The notes below the pieces were generated by a model that saw only the letters and a program-made list of their open reading frames with translations, did no database searches and was not told the origin of the DNA. From contig OMVU01000012.1 in the NCBI GenBank assembly GCA_900314565.1, positions 23,353 through 87,352 of the forward strand: a stretch of DNA of 64,000 nt, written 5' to 3'. The stretch's first letter is position 1. Every line of letters starts with the position of its first letter. Shown here piece after piece: positions 43,202 to 51,605 of the stretch. The DNA is from an uncultured Eubacteriales bacterium (GTDB taxonomy: Bacteria > Bacillota > Clostridia > Lachnospirales > Lachnospiraceae). Made by a program: the position numbers and the translations under genes.

Positions 43202-44209
43202 ATGAGTCTTATACTGCCGCAGAATTATGATCCGCACATGACGGTACGGGATACGCAGGATGCGATCAAGTTCATCCGCGATACGTTCCAGAAGGAGTTC
43301 GGGCGCGAGATGAATCTGGAGCGCATATCTGCTCCGCTGTTCGTCGATCAGGCCTCCGGTCTGAATGATAACCTGAACGGTGTTGAGCGGCCTGTCCAGT
43401 TCGATATCAAAGCAATGCCCGGACAGACCTATGAGGTCGTCCAGTCCCTCGCGAAATGGAAGAGGTCTGCACTCAAAAGATACGGATTTGAGCCTGGAGA
43501 AGGCCTTTATACGAATATGAACGCGATCAGAAGAGACGAAGATCTCGATAATCTGCACTCGTGCTATGTTGATCAGTGGGACTGGGAGATGGTGATCCGC
43601 AAGGCGGACCGTACACCGCAGGTCCTGCATACGGTCGTTCAGTCAATTTTCAAGATCATAAAGCATATGGAGCATGAAGTCTGGTACAAGTGGCCGGATG
43701 CTGTCTATAAGCTTCCGGATTCTATTTCCTTCGTGACGACTGCGGAGCTTGAGGAGAGATGGCCGGACAGGACACGGAAAGAGAGAGAGAATCTCATCAC
43801 AAAGGAGAAGGGCGCCGTCTTCATCGAAAAAATCGGCTGGCCTCTTGCGGACGGGGAACCCCATGACGGCCGCGCACCGGATTACGATGACTGGGATCTG
43901 AACGGAGATATCATTTTCTGGTTCGAGCCGCTGCAGTGTGCTCTCGAAATCTCATCCATGGGCATCCGTGTAGACGAGAAGTCGATGCTTGCGCAGCTTG
44001 AGTACAGCAACTGCCAGTACAGGAAGAAGCTTCCTTATCATAAGGCGCTTCTTGCCGGTGAGCTTCCGTATACGATCGGAGGAGGTATCGGGCAGTCAAG
44101 ACTCTGCATGCTGCTCCTCGGGAGAGTGCACGTCGGCGAGGTACAGGCTTCGGTCTGGCCGGAGGAGATGCGCAGAGCATGCCGTGAAGCAAATGTGATC
44201 CTGCTGTAA
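43202..44209 (+). CDS. asnA: Aspartate-ammonia ligase (asparagine synthetase A)
   Basis: 335 residues, ATG after GGAGGG. Characteristic AsnA sequence: [76 protein letters not shown] and, near the C-terminus, [15 protein letters not shown]. It adenylates aspartate and aminates it with ammonia to asparagine; the fold resembles class II aminoacyl-tRNA synthetases. It is monocistronic. Confidence 0.95.
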   Translation: MSLILPQNYDPHMTVRDTQDAIKFIRDTFQKEFGREMNLERISAPLFVDQASGLNDNLNGVERPVQFDIKAMPGQTYEVVQSLAKWKRSALKRYGFEPGEGLYTNMNAIRRDEDLDNLHSCYVDQWDWEMVIRKADRTPQVLHTVVQSIFKIIKHMEHEVWYKWPDAVYKLPDSISFVTTAELEERWPDRTRKERENLITKEKGAVFIEKIGWPLADGEPHDGRAPDYDDWDLNGDIIFWFEPLQCALEISSMGIRVDEKSMLAQLEYSNCQYRKKLPYHKALLAGELPYTIGGGIGQSRLCMLLLGRVHVGEVQASVWPEEMRRACREANVILL

Positions 44210-44298
44210 ATAATCAGGAACGCCTCGCGTTCCGGCTGAGATAAAATGAACAGTTTTCCTTCGGAGGACTCCTCAATAGGATTTCCCGGAAGGACTTG

Positions 44299-44390
44299 AA
44301 CTGCCGCCGCACTTAACGAAGGACGGGCATGGTGTTTTTTGAAAATGAAAGATGCATGCCTGACGTCTTCCTGTGCGGCGGTTTTCATTT
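44299..44390 (+). terminator. Foldback terminator after asnA
   Basis: CCGCCGCAC at 44304-44312 pairs with 44373-44381, and inner GGGCATG with CATGCC, followed by TTTTCATTTTTT. Confidence 0.6.
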
Positions 44391-44464
44391 TTTCACAGCA
44401 AATCAGCCGGAAAGGAGACTTTTTTGGCAAATGTGAAGATTTTCAGAAACTTTAGGGGCAAAGG

Positions 44465-44492
44465 TTGCAACTGTTTTTTTTAGGATTATAAT
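44465..44492 (+). promoter_or_regulatory. Promoter of GDPD-acylphosphatase gene
   Basis: TTGCAA, 16-bp spacer, consensus TATAAT; 40 bp before the ATG at 44532. Confidence 0.55.
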
Positions 44493-44531
44493 ACAGTTTG
44501 GAAAAGAGTGTTTTAAAGAGACGGAGTAAAG

Positions 44532-45677
44532 ATGAGTATAGCGAGCATAGTTATTACAGTAATCGCTGTCTGCGTGTTCTTTATGTTCTATGCAGCCTGG
44601 CCGTATAACGGCCGCAGGGAGAGGATGCGTGAATTCTGCGGTTGGTATTACGCGCATCGCGGGCTTCATGATAAAGAGGATGCGCCGGAGAATTCAATGC
44701 TCGCTTTCGAGCGCGCGGTCGAGAAGGGATACGGTATCGAGCTTGATGTCCGGATGACGGGAGATAATCAGCTGGTCATAATGCATGACCCGGATCTCAT
44801 GCGGGCTGCAGGTGTTCCGACAAAAATCAGTGATCTGAGCCTTCGTGAAGCGACAGGATATACACTTTTCGGAACGGAGGAGCATGTTCCGATCTTCTGG
44901 GAAGTTCTTAAGACAGTCGGAGGAAAAGTTCCGCTCATCATTGAGATCAAGGCGGAACGGGGCGACGATGTGAAGGAGATCTGCGGAGAGACTGCATTTA
45001 TTCTGGACGGATACGAGGGGCAGTACTGCATTGAGTCCTTCCACCCCGGCGTTGTGCGGTGGTTCCGGAAGAATCGTCCGCAGACACTGAGGGGACAGCT
45101 TTCGGAGTGCATGGATCTGAAAACACAGGGCTTTTTCAGCTTTGCTCTTTCCGCGTGTCTCTTTAATTTCCTGACGAAGCCGGATTTTATTGCCTATAAT
45201 CTTCGCGATGCGTACAGGCTGCCCTATATGTATTTACGGAAAGCGGCGAATGCGTTCGGAGCCGCATGGACGGTCAAGTCGGAAGAGGCACTTCTCGATG
45301 CGAGGATGATGTATGATGTCTTCATTTTCGAGAATTTTCGCCCGGATCCTGATGAGAGGGCCGGACTTCGAGGCGGAGCGCAGTCAGAAGGGAAGGTTAT
45401 GGAAGGAGTCGTCCGGAGACATCTTATTTTCAGCGGGGATGTTCAGGGAGTAGGTTTCCGCTATCATGCAAATTACATATCGCAGCGGCTGGGTGTGACC
45501 GGCTGGGTGAAGAACCTTTATGACGGCCGTGTCGAGATGGAAGCACAGGGAACAGAAGCACAGATCGAATCGCTGATTTCACAGCTGAAGGCACAGCGGT
45601 TCGTAGAGATAAGTGATATTGAATCGGAGTTAATTAAAGTGGATCCCAGATCTTATGAATTTAAGGTGAGGTACTGA
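44532..45677 (+). CDS. Fusion of glycerophosphodiester phosphodiesterase and acylphosphatase
   Basis: 381 residues. A membrane anchor (about 4-22) is followed by a GDPD domain (about 37-275) with AHRGLHDKEDAPENS, IELDVRMTGDNQLVIMHD and LIIEIK, which hydrolyses glycerophosphodiesters. The C-terminal part (about 293-381) is an acylphosphatase: FSGDVQGVGFRYHANYISQRL with the catalytic Arg, and GWVKNLYDGRVEMEAQG with the Asn. The join is in frame. The codon ATG at 45399 has AAGGGAAGG upstream and could start the acylphosphatase separately. Both domains look intact. Confidence 0.88.
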   Translation: MSIASIVITVIAVCVFFMFYAAWPYNGRRERMREFCGWYYAHRGLHDKEDAPENSMLAFERAVEKGYGIELDVRMTGDNQLVIMHDPDLMRAAGVPTKISDLSLREATGYTLFGTEEHVPIFWEVLKTVGGKVPLIIEIKAERGDDVKEICGETAFILDGYEGQYCIESFHPGVVRWFRKNRPQTLRGQLSECMDLKTQGFFSFALSACLFNFLTKPDFIAYNLRDAYRLPYMYLRKAANAFGAAWTVKSEEALLDARMMYDVFIFENFRPDPDERAGLRGGAQSEGKVMEGVVRRHLIFSGDVQGVGFRYHANYISQRLGVTGWVKNLYDGRVEMEAQGTEAQIESLISQLKAQRFVEISDIESELIKVDPRSYEFKVRY

Positions 45678-45696
45678 TCCGGAGGAAAGTGCACGC

Positions 45697-46419
45697 ATGA
45701 TATTTACGAACATTAAAGAAGGGCTCAGAGATACAAAGATCATGAAGTTCCTGAAGAATCAGAATGTATCACAGATCATTCCGTTTCTTCTGTATCTCGT
45801 TTTTTATATGATCTGGTTCTCGATCCTTGAACGGCTTCCGCGCACAAGATTTTTCGATCTGAGCTCGGAGCTGGATACATATATTCCGTTTATTGTCGAA
45901 TTCATTATTCCATATCTGTCATGGTTCCTTTTCCAGGCAGTATGGGTCGTATTCGTCTTTTTCGTAGACAGAAAGACCTATGAGCAGCTCACGACGATGC
46001 TCATGATCGGGATGACGGTGTTCCTGGTCGTCTCAACTTTTCTGCCGACGAAGATCAGCCTGCGCCCGTATTATATAGAGAGCCGGGGGATCTGTGCATT
46101 TCTTGTCAGGAGACTGTGGGCGGTCGACACGCCTACCAATGTCTGGCCGAGCATTCACGTGTTCAACACGACAGCCCTTATGATGACACTGTTCACTTCG
46201 CAGCATCCGCTTCTTCGGAAGAATGCGGTGCGGATCCCGGTCGTGTTCTGGTGCGGCATGATCGTTCTTTCGACCATGTTCCTGAAACAGCATTCGGTCG
46301 GTGACGTGCTCGCGGCGCTTGCGCTGAACGGCATCGCCTATGTGCTTGTCTACAACTGGGGATTTGTTGTCCGGGTCATGGAGCCGAAGAAAAGGGCTCG
46401 CAGAAGAAGAGTCATGTGA
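45697..46419 (+). CDS. PAP2-related membrane phosphatase/transferase (inositolphosphotransferase-like)
   Basis: 240 residues, ATG with GGAGGAAAG upstream. Six or so transmembrane helices; conserved motifs are SLRPYYIES, VWPSIHV (PSxH) and KQHSVGDVLAAL (QHxxxD). These match the Aur1/Ipt1-type branch of PAP2 proteins. It may act on a phospholipid or polyprenyl phosphate. It follows the GDPD fusion by about 20 bp, so a lipid-turnover operon is plausible. Confidence 0.82.
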   Translation: MIFTNIKEGLRDTKIMKFLKNQNVSQIIPFLLYLVFYMIWFSILERLPRTRFFDLSSELDTYIPFIVEFIIPYLSWFLFQAVWVVFVFFVDRKTYEQLTTMLMIGMTVFLVVSTFLPTKISLRPYYIESRGICAFLVRRLWAVDTPTNVWPSIHVFNTTALMMTLFTSQHPLLRKNAVRIPVVFWCGMIVLSTMFLKQHSVGDVLAALALNGIAYVLVYNWGFVVRVMEPKKRARRRRVM

Positions 46420-46519
46420 GAGATCCGGAAAATACAGTCCGGAAGCCTGCCGGAGCGTATATGAGACAGGCAGTTCCGAACAGATAGAAATCGAAAAGAA
46501 CAAATAATAAAAAAGAGAA

Positions 46520-46553
46520 AAGAAAAAGACATCCAACGGCGGATGTCTTTTTT
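46520..46553. terminator. Bidirectional terminator between PAP2 gene and tRNA-Val
   Basis: AAAAAGACATCC and GGATGTCTTTTTTT pair around a short loop, with an A tract on one side and a T tract on the other. It can end the PAP2 transcript and the minus-strand tRNA. Confidence 0.8.
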
Positions 46554-46556
46554 TAA

Positions 46557-46628
46557 TGGACGATGCAGGGCTCGAACCTGTAACCCCTCACACGTGAAGC
46601 GAGTGCTCTCCCATTGAGCTAATCGTCC
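46557..46628 (-). tRNA. tRNA-Val (CAC anticodon)
   Basis: On the minus strand a 72-nt cloverleaf: acceptor GGACGAT/ATCGTCC, D arm GCTC...GAGC, anticodon stem CTCGC/GTGAG with loop TTCACGT (CAC at 46594-46596), and T loop TTCGAGC. The outermost T-stem pair appears to be A-C. CCA is not encoded. Confidence 0.93.
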
Positions 46629-46824
46629 GTATTTCGCTAACCATGATTATAGCACTGCCTTTGTGATGCCGCAAGTCAAAGTTTTGCCAATCAGTCAAAG
46701 TCGAACTTTCGGAATCAGGAAATGGCCGGGAGGGGATACCCTGTTTCCGGGGCTTTGATTTGTCACCAAGATGTTACGGATTAATTATCCAGTTAATTAA
46801 AATGTAACAAACTCGCCAAATCGG

Positions 46825-46853
46825 TTGAAAAATCGGTGACATTATGATATAGT
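46825..46853 (+). promoter_or_regulatory. Promoter of NlpC/P60 gene
   Basis: TTGAAA, 17-bp spacer, TATAGT, about 85 bp before the start. The leader holds TGTTAC-N5-TATTAA (46873-46889), similar to a WalR-type direct repeat with one mismatch, but it is downstream of the probable start site. Confidence 0.55.
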
Positions 46854-46938
46854 ACACAACATAAGTTGAAAATGTTACGCATTTATTAACTTTATTACAA
46901 TTTGATTGTATTAAATTTTATTATATCGAGGTGGATGT

Positions 46939-48537
46939 ATGAAGAAAAAATTACTCAGCATTCTGTTTGCGGCAGTGCTCGTAGTGTCCTCGATTTCTCC
47001 TGCTTTCGCGGATGAGGAGAGTGACTTACGTGCGCAGAAGGCGCAGTCAGAGGAGGAATTATCGGGCACCCAGGAAGCCTTGAATGAACTTGCCGTGAGA
47101 CAGCAGCAGATCCAGTCCGAGATCAGCGATCTGAATCGCGATATCGTGGACCTTATGGTCCAGATCGATCAGGCTCAGATCAGCATCGACGAGACACAGG
47201 CTGCAATCGATACGACACAGACCCAGATCGATGAGACGCAGGCTCAGCTGGTGGTCTCTGAAGCCAGCCGTGACAAGCAGTATCAGGATATGAAAAAGCG
47301 TATCCAGTACATTTACGAAAACGGCGGGTCCATCGGATGGGCTGCAATGATCCTGAACGCGACCGATATCCAGTCTTTCATTAATAAGGCTGAGTATGCA
47401 AAGGAACTCTACGTGGCAGACCGTACAGCGCTCCAGAATTTTGTTGAGACGGTCAATCAGGTCGCTGCTCTGAAGACACAGCTGGAAGGACAGAAAACAG
47501 AACTCGAGGGAGAGAAAGCTTCCCTTGAAGTACAGCAGGCTTCTCTGGAAGAGCAGAATGCGGAGCTCAATGTACAGCTCGAAGAGAAGAAGCTGACAGA
47601 TGCTGATTATGAGAATCAGATCGAGATCGCCCGTCAGCAGGCGGAGGAAATCAGTTCACTGATCACACAGCAGCAGAACAGGCTTGATGAGATCGAGGCT
47701 GAAAAGCAGGCGGCAGCAGCGGCGGCGGCAGCGGAAGCGGCAAGAATTGCAGCGGAAGAGGAAGCGGCAAGAATCGCGGCGGAGCAGGCAGCGGCAGAGG
47801 CAGCAGCGGCGCAGGCAGCAGCGGAAGCGCAGGCGGCGGCAGAGGCAGCAGCGGCGGAAGCTGCAGCACAGCAGGCAGCAGCAGAAGCAGCGGCGGCAGA
47901 AGCAGCCCAGGCGCAGGCGCAGGCAGAAGCGCAGGCAGCGGCAGACGCAGCAGCGGCGGAGGCGCAGGCGCAGGCGGCAGCAGCGCAGGCGGCAGCAGAA
48001 GCGCAGGCTCAGGCAGCAGCGGATCAGGCGGCGGCAGCACAGGCAGCGGCAGAGGCGCAGGCAGCAGCGGCAGCGCAGGCAGCAGCGGAACAGGCAGCGG
48101 CAGCACAGGCAGCAGCTGAGGCTCAGGCGGCAGCAGAAGCGCAGGCTCAGGCGCAGGCAGTGCAGGTGAGTGCACCCTCCAGTTCGAGCGGAAACGCCAT
48201 CATCGCCTATGCGGATCAGTTCGTAGGATGCCCGTATGTATGGGGCGGATCCTCCCTTACCAACGGCTGTGACTGCTCTCACTTTGTATGGCTCGTTCTC
48301 CGCGACTGCGGTGCGTACAGCGGCGGCTACAGAACATCCGGAAACTGGGCGTCTGTAGGAAGTCCGGTCGGAAGTCTTGCAGAAGCGCAGGCCGGTGACG
48401 TCATCGTCTATTCAGGCCACGTTGCGCTCTATGACGGAAACGGATATATCGTCGAAGCGAAGGGCAGCGCCTGGGGCATTACGCACGACAGACGCGCTGA
48501 CAGCAAGGCGATCGTAGCAATCAGACGTGTGATCTGA
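46939..48537 (+). CDS. Secreted coiled-coil NlpC/P60 peptidoglycan hydrolase
   Basis: 532 residues, ATG after GAGGTGG. A Sec signal peptide (cleavage likely after PAFA) leads to a long coiled coil (about 28-255), as in PcsB-like hydrolases, then an Ala-rich linker (about 254-409), mostly Ala with Glu and Gln. The C-terminal NlpC/P60 domain has Cys446 in DCSHFVW and His494 in GHVALYDG. It would cut peptidoglycan peptides, probably under FtsEX-like or cell-cycle control by analogy; partners are not in the window. The linker of about 155 residues is unusually long. Confidence 0.92.
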   Translation: MKKKLLSILFAAVLVVSSISPAFADEESDLRAQKAQSEEELSGTQEALNELAVRQQQIQSEISDLNRDIVDLMVQIDQAQISIDETQAAIDTTQTQIDETQAQLVVSEASRDKQYQDMKKRIQYIYENGGSIGWAAMILNATDIQSFINKAEYAKELYVADRTALQNFVETVNQVAALKTQLEGQKTELEGEKASLEVQQASLEEQNAELNVQLEEKKLTDADYENQIEIARQQAEEISSLITQQQNRLDEIEAEKQAAAAAAAAEAARIAAEEEAARIAAEQAAAEAAAAQAAAEAQAAAEAAAAEAAAQQAAAEAAAAEAAQAQAQAEAQAAADAAAAEAQAQAAAAQAAAEAQAQAAADQAAAAQAAAEAQAAAAAQAAAEQAAAAQAAAEAQAAAEAQAQAQAVQVSAPSSSSGNAIIAYADQFVGCPYVWGGSSLTNGCDCSHFVWLVLRDCGAYSGGYRTSGNWASVGSPVGSLAEAQAGDVIVYSGHVALYDGNGYIVEAKGSAWGITHDRRADSKAIVAIRRVI

Positions 48538-48599
48538 GAATAACGATCCATACGCAGCTGCATCTTCAGCAGAAAAGCGTGTAAGAATTTCATGAAATG

Positions 48600-48638
48600 G
48601 CGCCGGGAGACGAAATGAGTTCTCCCGGCGCTTTTGCT
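48600..48638 (+). terminator. Rho-independent terminator after NlpC/P60 gene
   Basis: GCGCCGGGAGA pairs exactly with TCTCCCGGCGC, followed by TTTTGCTTT. Confidence 0.85.
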
Positions 48639-48707
48639 TTGCGGGAGCAAATCACCTGTTTCGTTATATCTCAGTGTGAGATGCCCCCGTCTCTATAGAC
48701 GGCGGGC

Positions 48708-48787
48708 ATTCAAGAACGCCTCAGCGTTCTTGCCGCGCCGCGCATGGTGCGAAGCACCTTCCTTTTTGCGCGGCTGCGATCCGCCGG
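48708..48787. repeat. 80-bp structured intergenic repeat, copy 2
   Basis: Almost identical to 3744-3823 (one visible base change, CCTTTTTG for CCTCTTTG). Same nested hairpins. It lies between the NlpC/P60 terminator and the SDR promoter. Confidence 0.75.
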
Positions 48788-48794
48788 GGCTGGC

Positions 48795-48840
48795 GAGAAT
48801 TGAATTAGTGCTGACCCGAGAATTGAATTAGTGCTGACCC
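48795..48840. repeat. Perfect 23-bp direct repeat upstream of SDR promoter
   Basis: Two identical head-to-tail units starting GAGAATTGAATTAGTGCTG, 48795-48817 and 48818-48840, ending 4 bp before the -35 TTGACA. Confidence 0.8.
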
Positions 48841-48844
48841 GATA

Positions 48845-48872
48845 TTGACACTTTTTTGAAATTTGTTATGAT
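48845..48872 (+). promoter_or_regulatory. Promoter of SDR gene
   Basis: Consensus TTGACA, 16-bp spacer, TATGAT. The adjacent 23-bp repeats may be regulator sites. Confidence 0.6.
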
Positions 48873-48928
48873 GAATTAGTCGGTACTACACTGCTGACTT
48901 GAATTTTTTACACACATAGGAGGAAACT

Positions 48929-49702
48929 ATGAAGAATTATTTTGATCTCAAGGGACAGGTAGCCCTTGTCACAGGCTGCTCAAGCGGACTCGGCGTTCAG
49001 ATGGCAAAAGCGCTCGCGAATCAGGGCTGCAACATTGTTGCTGTAGCGCGCCGTCAGAATCTGATCGAGGAAGTGGCAAAGGAAATCGCTGATGAATACG
49101 GCGTTGAGACAATGGCCTGCCGCTGCGACATTACAGATACAGAGAATGTCGACGCAGTCGTTGACGCTGTTCTTGAGAAATTCGGCCGCATCGATATCGT
49201 GATCAACAATGCCGGTACGGGCGCTGTTGCTCCGGCTGAAGATATCACGGATCCGCAGTTCGAGAATGAAATGCAGATCGACCTTTTCGGAACTTTCCGC
49301 GTTGCCCGCGCTGTCGCAAAGAAGGCCATGATCCCGGCTAAGTACGGCCGTGTCATCAATATCGCTTCCATGTATGGCCTGGTAGGCAATAAGATCGCCG
49401 GCTCCGCACCGTATCATGCAGCAAAGGGCGGTGTCGTCAACCTGACACGTGCGCTCGCTGCCGAGTGGGGCAAGTACGGTATCACGGTCAACTCGATCTG
49501 CCCGGGTTATTTCTATACACCGCTGACAGTCGACACGCTGAACTCTGATTTCTTCCAGCAGAACGCGAAGACCATGATCCCGGAAGAGAGATACGGAAAT
49601 GAAGGCGAGCTGGATACCGCTGCGATCTTCCTGGCTTCTCCGGCATCCGCCTACGTGACAGGCGTCAATCTTCCGGTAGACGGCGGATATACCTGCATGT
49701 AA
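48929..49702 (+). CDS. Short-chain dehydrogenase/reductase (gluconate 5-dehydrogenase or FabG type)
   Basis: 257 residues, ATG after AGGAGG. Classical SDR: TGCSSGLG (cofactor loop), NNAGTG, Ser137, Tyr152-x-x-x-Lys156 (YHAAK), and C-terminal VTGVNLPVDGGYT. Resembles Clostridial sugar-acid or ketoacyl reductases. Monocistronic with a strong promoter and terminator, and codon use suggests good expression. The substrate is undetermined. Confidence 0.92.
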   Translation: MKNYFDLKGQVALVTGCSSGLGVQMAKALANQGCNIVAVARRQNLIEEVAKEIADEYGVETMACRCDITDTENVDAVVDAVLEKFGRIDIVINNAGTGAVAPAEDITDPQFENEMQIDLFGTFRVARAVAKKAMIPAKYGRVINIASMYGLVGNKIAGSAPYHAAKGGVVNLTRALAAEWGKYGITVNSICPGYFYTPLTVDTLNSDFFQQNAKTMIPEERYGNEGELDTAAIFLASPASAYVTGVNLPVDGGYTCM

Positions 49703-49765
49703 AACTATAAAAATAAGGAACGCTCAGCGATCTTTTAAGAGCTTCGCACGGCGCGGAACAAAGAG

Positions 49766-49797
49766 AGCCCTTCCGGACGGATCCGGAAGGGCTTTTT
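49766..49797 (+). terminator. Terminator after SDR gene
   Basis: AGCCCTTCCGGA pairs with TCCGGAAGGGCT around CGGA, followed by TTTT. Confidence 0.85.
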
Positions 49798-49941
49798 CCA
49801 TTTCCCGCGCAGAATTCCGTCGCTCCTGTTCAGATTTTGCAGCCGTTCAGGAACGCCTCAGCATTCCTGCCGCGCCGTGCAAGGTGCGAAGCACCTTCTT
49901 CTAGGGTACGCAGCAGACAGTGATCATCCTGTACGTTGCGC

Positions 49942-49970
49942 TTGATTATTTTTTCTTTATGGGGTATCAT
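49942..49970 (+). promoter_or_regulatory. Promoter of polysaccharide deacetylase gene
   Basis: TTGATT, 17-bp spacer, TATCAT, about 84 bp before the start. Confidence 0.5.
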
Positions 49971-50053
49971 AAACAACTAGCGTGGTGTAAAAGAACGTAG
50001 AGATTCTTGGTTTTACATTCGGATAGAAACAGATAGTCAGGAAAGGAAAGAAA

Positions 50054-51280
50054 ATGACCAGAGAAGAGCTGTTTGCGAAACGCGAGCAAAAGCTGAAGGA
50101 GAAGAGAATGCGGAGACTGATGGTGATCGGAGGGATCATCGCCGCGCTCCTTCTTGTATTTCTTATCGTAAGGATTGCAACCGGACGGGTCTCCAAAAAG
50201 CCCGGTGCGGATTCGTCCGTAAAGACGACGGAACAGACCGGTGCTTCCTCAGGCACTACAGTCAGCCGTACGACGGAATCACAGAGTGCGACCGGAACAC
50301 AGGGCAGTGCGGAAACGGCCGGCACGGCGCAGGGAGTTACTGAAACGCCTGCAGCTCCGACGGTAGATGAGACTGCTTCGGCCGATGATACTGCGGTGAA
50401 GGGGACGACGGATTATACGGCGGAAGGCGTCACCGGGTGGAATGAGAGCGGATCAGGCCGCTGGTATAAGACTGCGGAAGGACAGCAGTATATGAACGGC
50501 TGGAAGATGCTGGACGGAAGCCGCTATTTCTTCAAGGCTGACGGTTTCGCGGCTACCGGCTGGGAAATGGCAGAAGACGGAAACATGTACTATTTCAATG
50601 AGGATGGTACATGGGATTCCTCTCAGAAGCAGAAGCTTGTCGCACTGACGTATGATGATGGACCTTCCTGGAACACGGATCTTATTCTGGATGTGCTTGG
50701 ACAGTATAACGCAAAGGCGACGTTCTTCGTCGTCGGTGTGAACCAGGCGGATTATTACACTTCCGAACTTCTTCGTGAATACAACGAAGGAATGGAAATT
50801 GCAAACCACACGTATGAGCATGTCATTTTATCCAAGTCTGACGGTGATACGATCACACATCAGATCTCTGCCAATGATGAACTGATCAAGAGCCTTACAG
50901 GTTATGATATGACGCTGCTTCGGGCTCCCGGCGGCGGAACAAATGATACTGTGCATGAATTTGTCAACAAACCGCTCATCCAGTGGGATGTCGATACGCT
51001 TGACTGGCAGACACGGGATCCTGCAAACACGCTTGCAACGATAAAAGAGCAGGTGAGGGACGGATCCGTCATTCTCATGCATGATCTTTATCAGGCGACA
51101 GCGGAGGCGACGGTGGATATTGTTCCGACCCTATACAGTATGGGGTACAAGATGGTCACAGTCTCAGAGCTGGCCGAGGCGTATGGGTATACGCTGGAGA
51201 GCGGAGTCGAGTATTATTCGTTCTATCCGGAGGAGTCTCCGGATCCTGCGGTCCGTGCAGCGCACGGCGGGGAAGCGTAA
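50054..51280 (+). CDS. Polysaccharide deacetylase with choline-binding-type repeats
   Basis: 408 residues, ATG after GGAAAGG. A charged cytoplasmic start, a transmembrane helix (about 24-43), a Thr/Ser/Ala-rich stalk, then GW/YY repeats resembling CW_binding (GRWYKTAEGQQYMNGW, GSRYFFKADGFAATGW, GNMYYFNEDGTW; about 130-190). The NodB deacetylase domain has TYDDGP, HTYEH and RAPGG, with the metal ligands Asp and His present. It probably removes acetyl groups from peptidoglycan or another wall glycan. Confidence 0.9.
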   Translation: MTREELFAKREQKLKEKRMRRLMVIGGIIAALLLVFLIVRIATGRVSKKPGADSSVKTTEQTGASSGTTVSRTTESQSATGTQGSAETAGTAQGVTETPAAPTVDETASADDTAVKGTTDYTAEGVTGWNESGSGRWYKTAEGQQYMNGWKMLDGSRYFFKADGFAATGWEMAEDGNMYYFNEDGTWDSSQKQKLVALTYDDGPSWNTDLILDVLGQYNAKATFFVVGVNQADYYTSELLREYNEGMEIANHTYEHVILSKSDGDTITHQISANDELIKSLTGYDMTLLRAPGGGTNDTVHEFVNKPLIQWDVDTLDWQTRDPANTLATIKEQVRDGSVILMHDLYQATAEATVDIVPTLYSMGYKMVTVSELAEAYGYTLESGVEYYSFYPEESPDPAVRAAHGGEA

Positions 51281-51386
51281 TGCCTGTGACCGGGAACACA
51301 GCAGTGTTCTCTGCGCACCGTGTAAGGTGTATGCAGCTTCCGTAAAGGATGCCGCCTGAAATCAGGTTTCGTAATAATGACGGAGC

Positions 51387-51416
51387 AAGCCCGGTCTTAG
51401 GACCGGGCTTTTTTCA
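51387..51416 (+). terminator. Terminator after deacetylase gene
   Basis: AAGCCCGGTC-TTAG-GACCGGGCTT perfect stem, then TTTT. Confidence 0.85.
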
Positions 51417-51445
51417 TTTACACCTGCAGAAAAACATGTTATATT
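51417..51445 (+). promoter_or_regulatory. Promoter of typA
   Basis: TTTACA, 17-bp spacer, TATATT. The transcript leader would contain the triplicated repeat. Confidence 0.5.
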
Positions 51446-51487
51446 TTGTAATTGTGCAAAGCAGAGTGTGCGCTTTGGGCAGGGGAT

Positions 51488-51593
51488 GGCCGGATCAGTA
51501 AAGCAGGATCCGGACGCCTGAATGCCAGATCATAAAGTGGGATCCCGACACCTGAATGGCTGAATCGATAGAGCGGGATCCGGATGCCTGAAT
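51488..51593. repeat. Three tandem 34-36 bp units in typA leader
   Basis: Units 51488-51523, 51524-51557 and 51558-51593 share GGGATCC(C/G)GA and CCTGAAT with several differences, so this is an older duplication. Confidence 0.7.
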
Positions 51594-51605
51594 GAGGAAG
51601 AAAAA

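Larger units (their letters stand above)
44210..44531. other. Intergenic region with hairpins and promoter
   Basis: 322 bp without a gene. It has a remnant of the 80-bp repeat family (GGAACGCCTCGCGTTCC near 44218), a foldback with arms CCGCCGCAC and GTGCGGCGG (44304-44381), and the promoter at 44465-44492. Confidence 0.55.
49703..50053. other. Intergenic region with terminator, repeat remnants and promoter
   Basis: 351 bp without a gene. It holds the terminator at 49766, a copy of CGCAGAATTCCG near 49806, an 80-bp repeat remnant (GGAACGCCTCAGCATTCC, GGTGCGAAGCACC) at about 49850-49900, and a promoter at 49942. Confidence 0.55.
51281..51605. other. Intergenic region with terminator, promoter and triplicated repeat
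   Basis: 325 bp: terminator at 51387, promoter at 51417, and three tandem units before typA. No gene. Confidence 0.55.

Noticed and set aside
47656-48282. Cys/Arg- or Pro/Leu-rich minus-strand frames opposite the NlpC/P60 linker
   Set aside because: By-products of GCA/GCG repeats in the Ala-rich linker.
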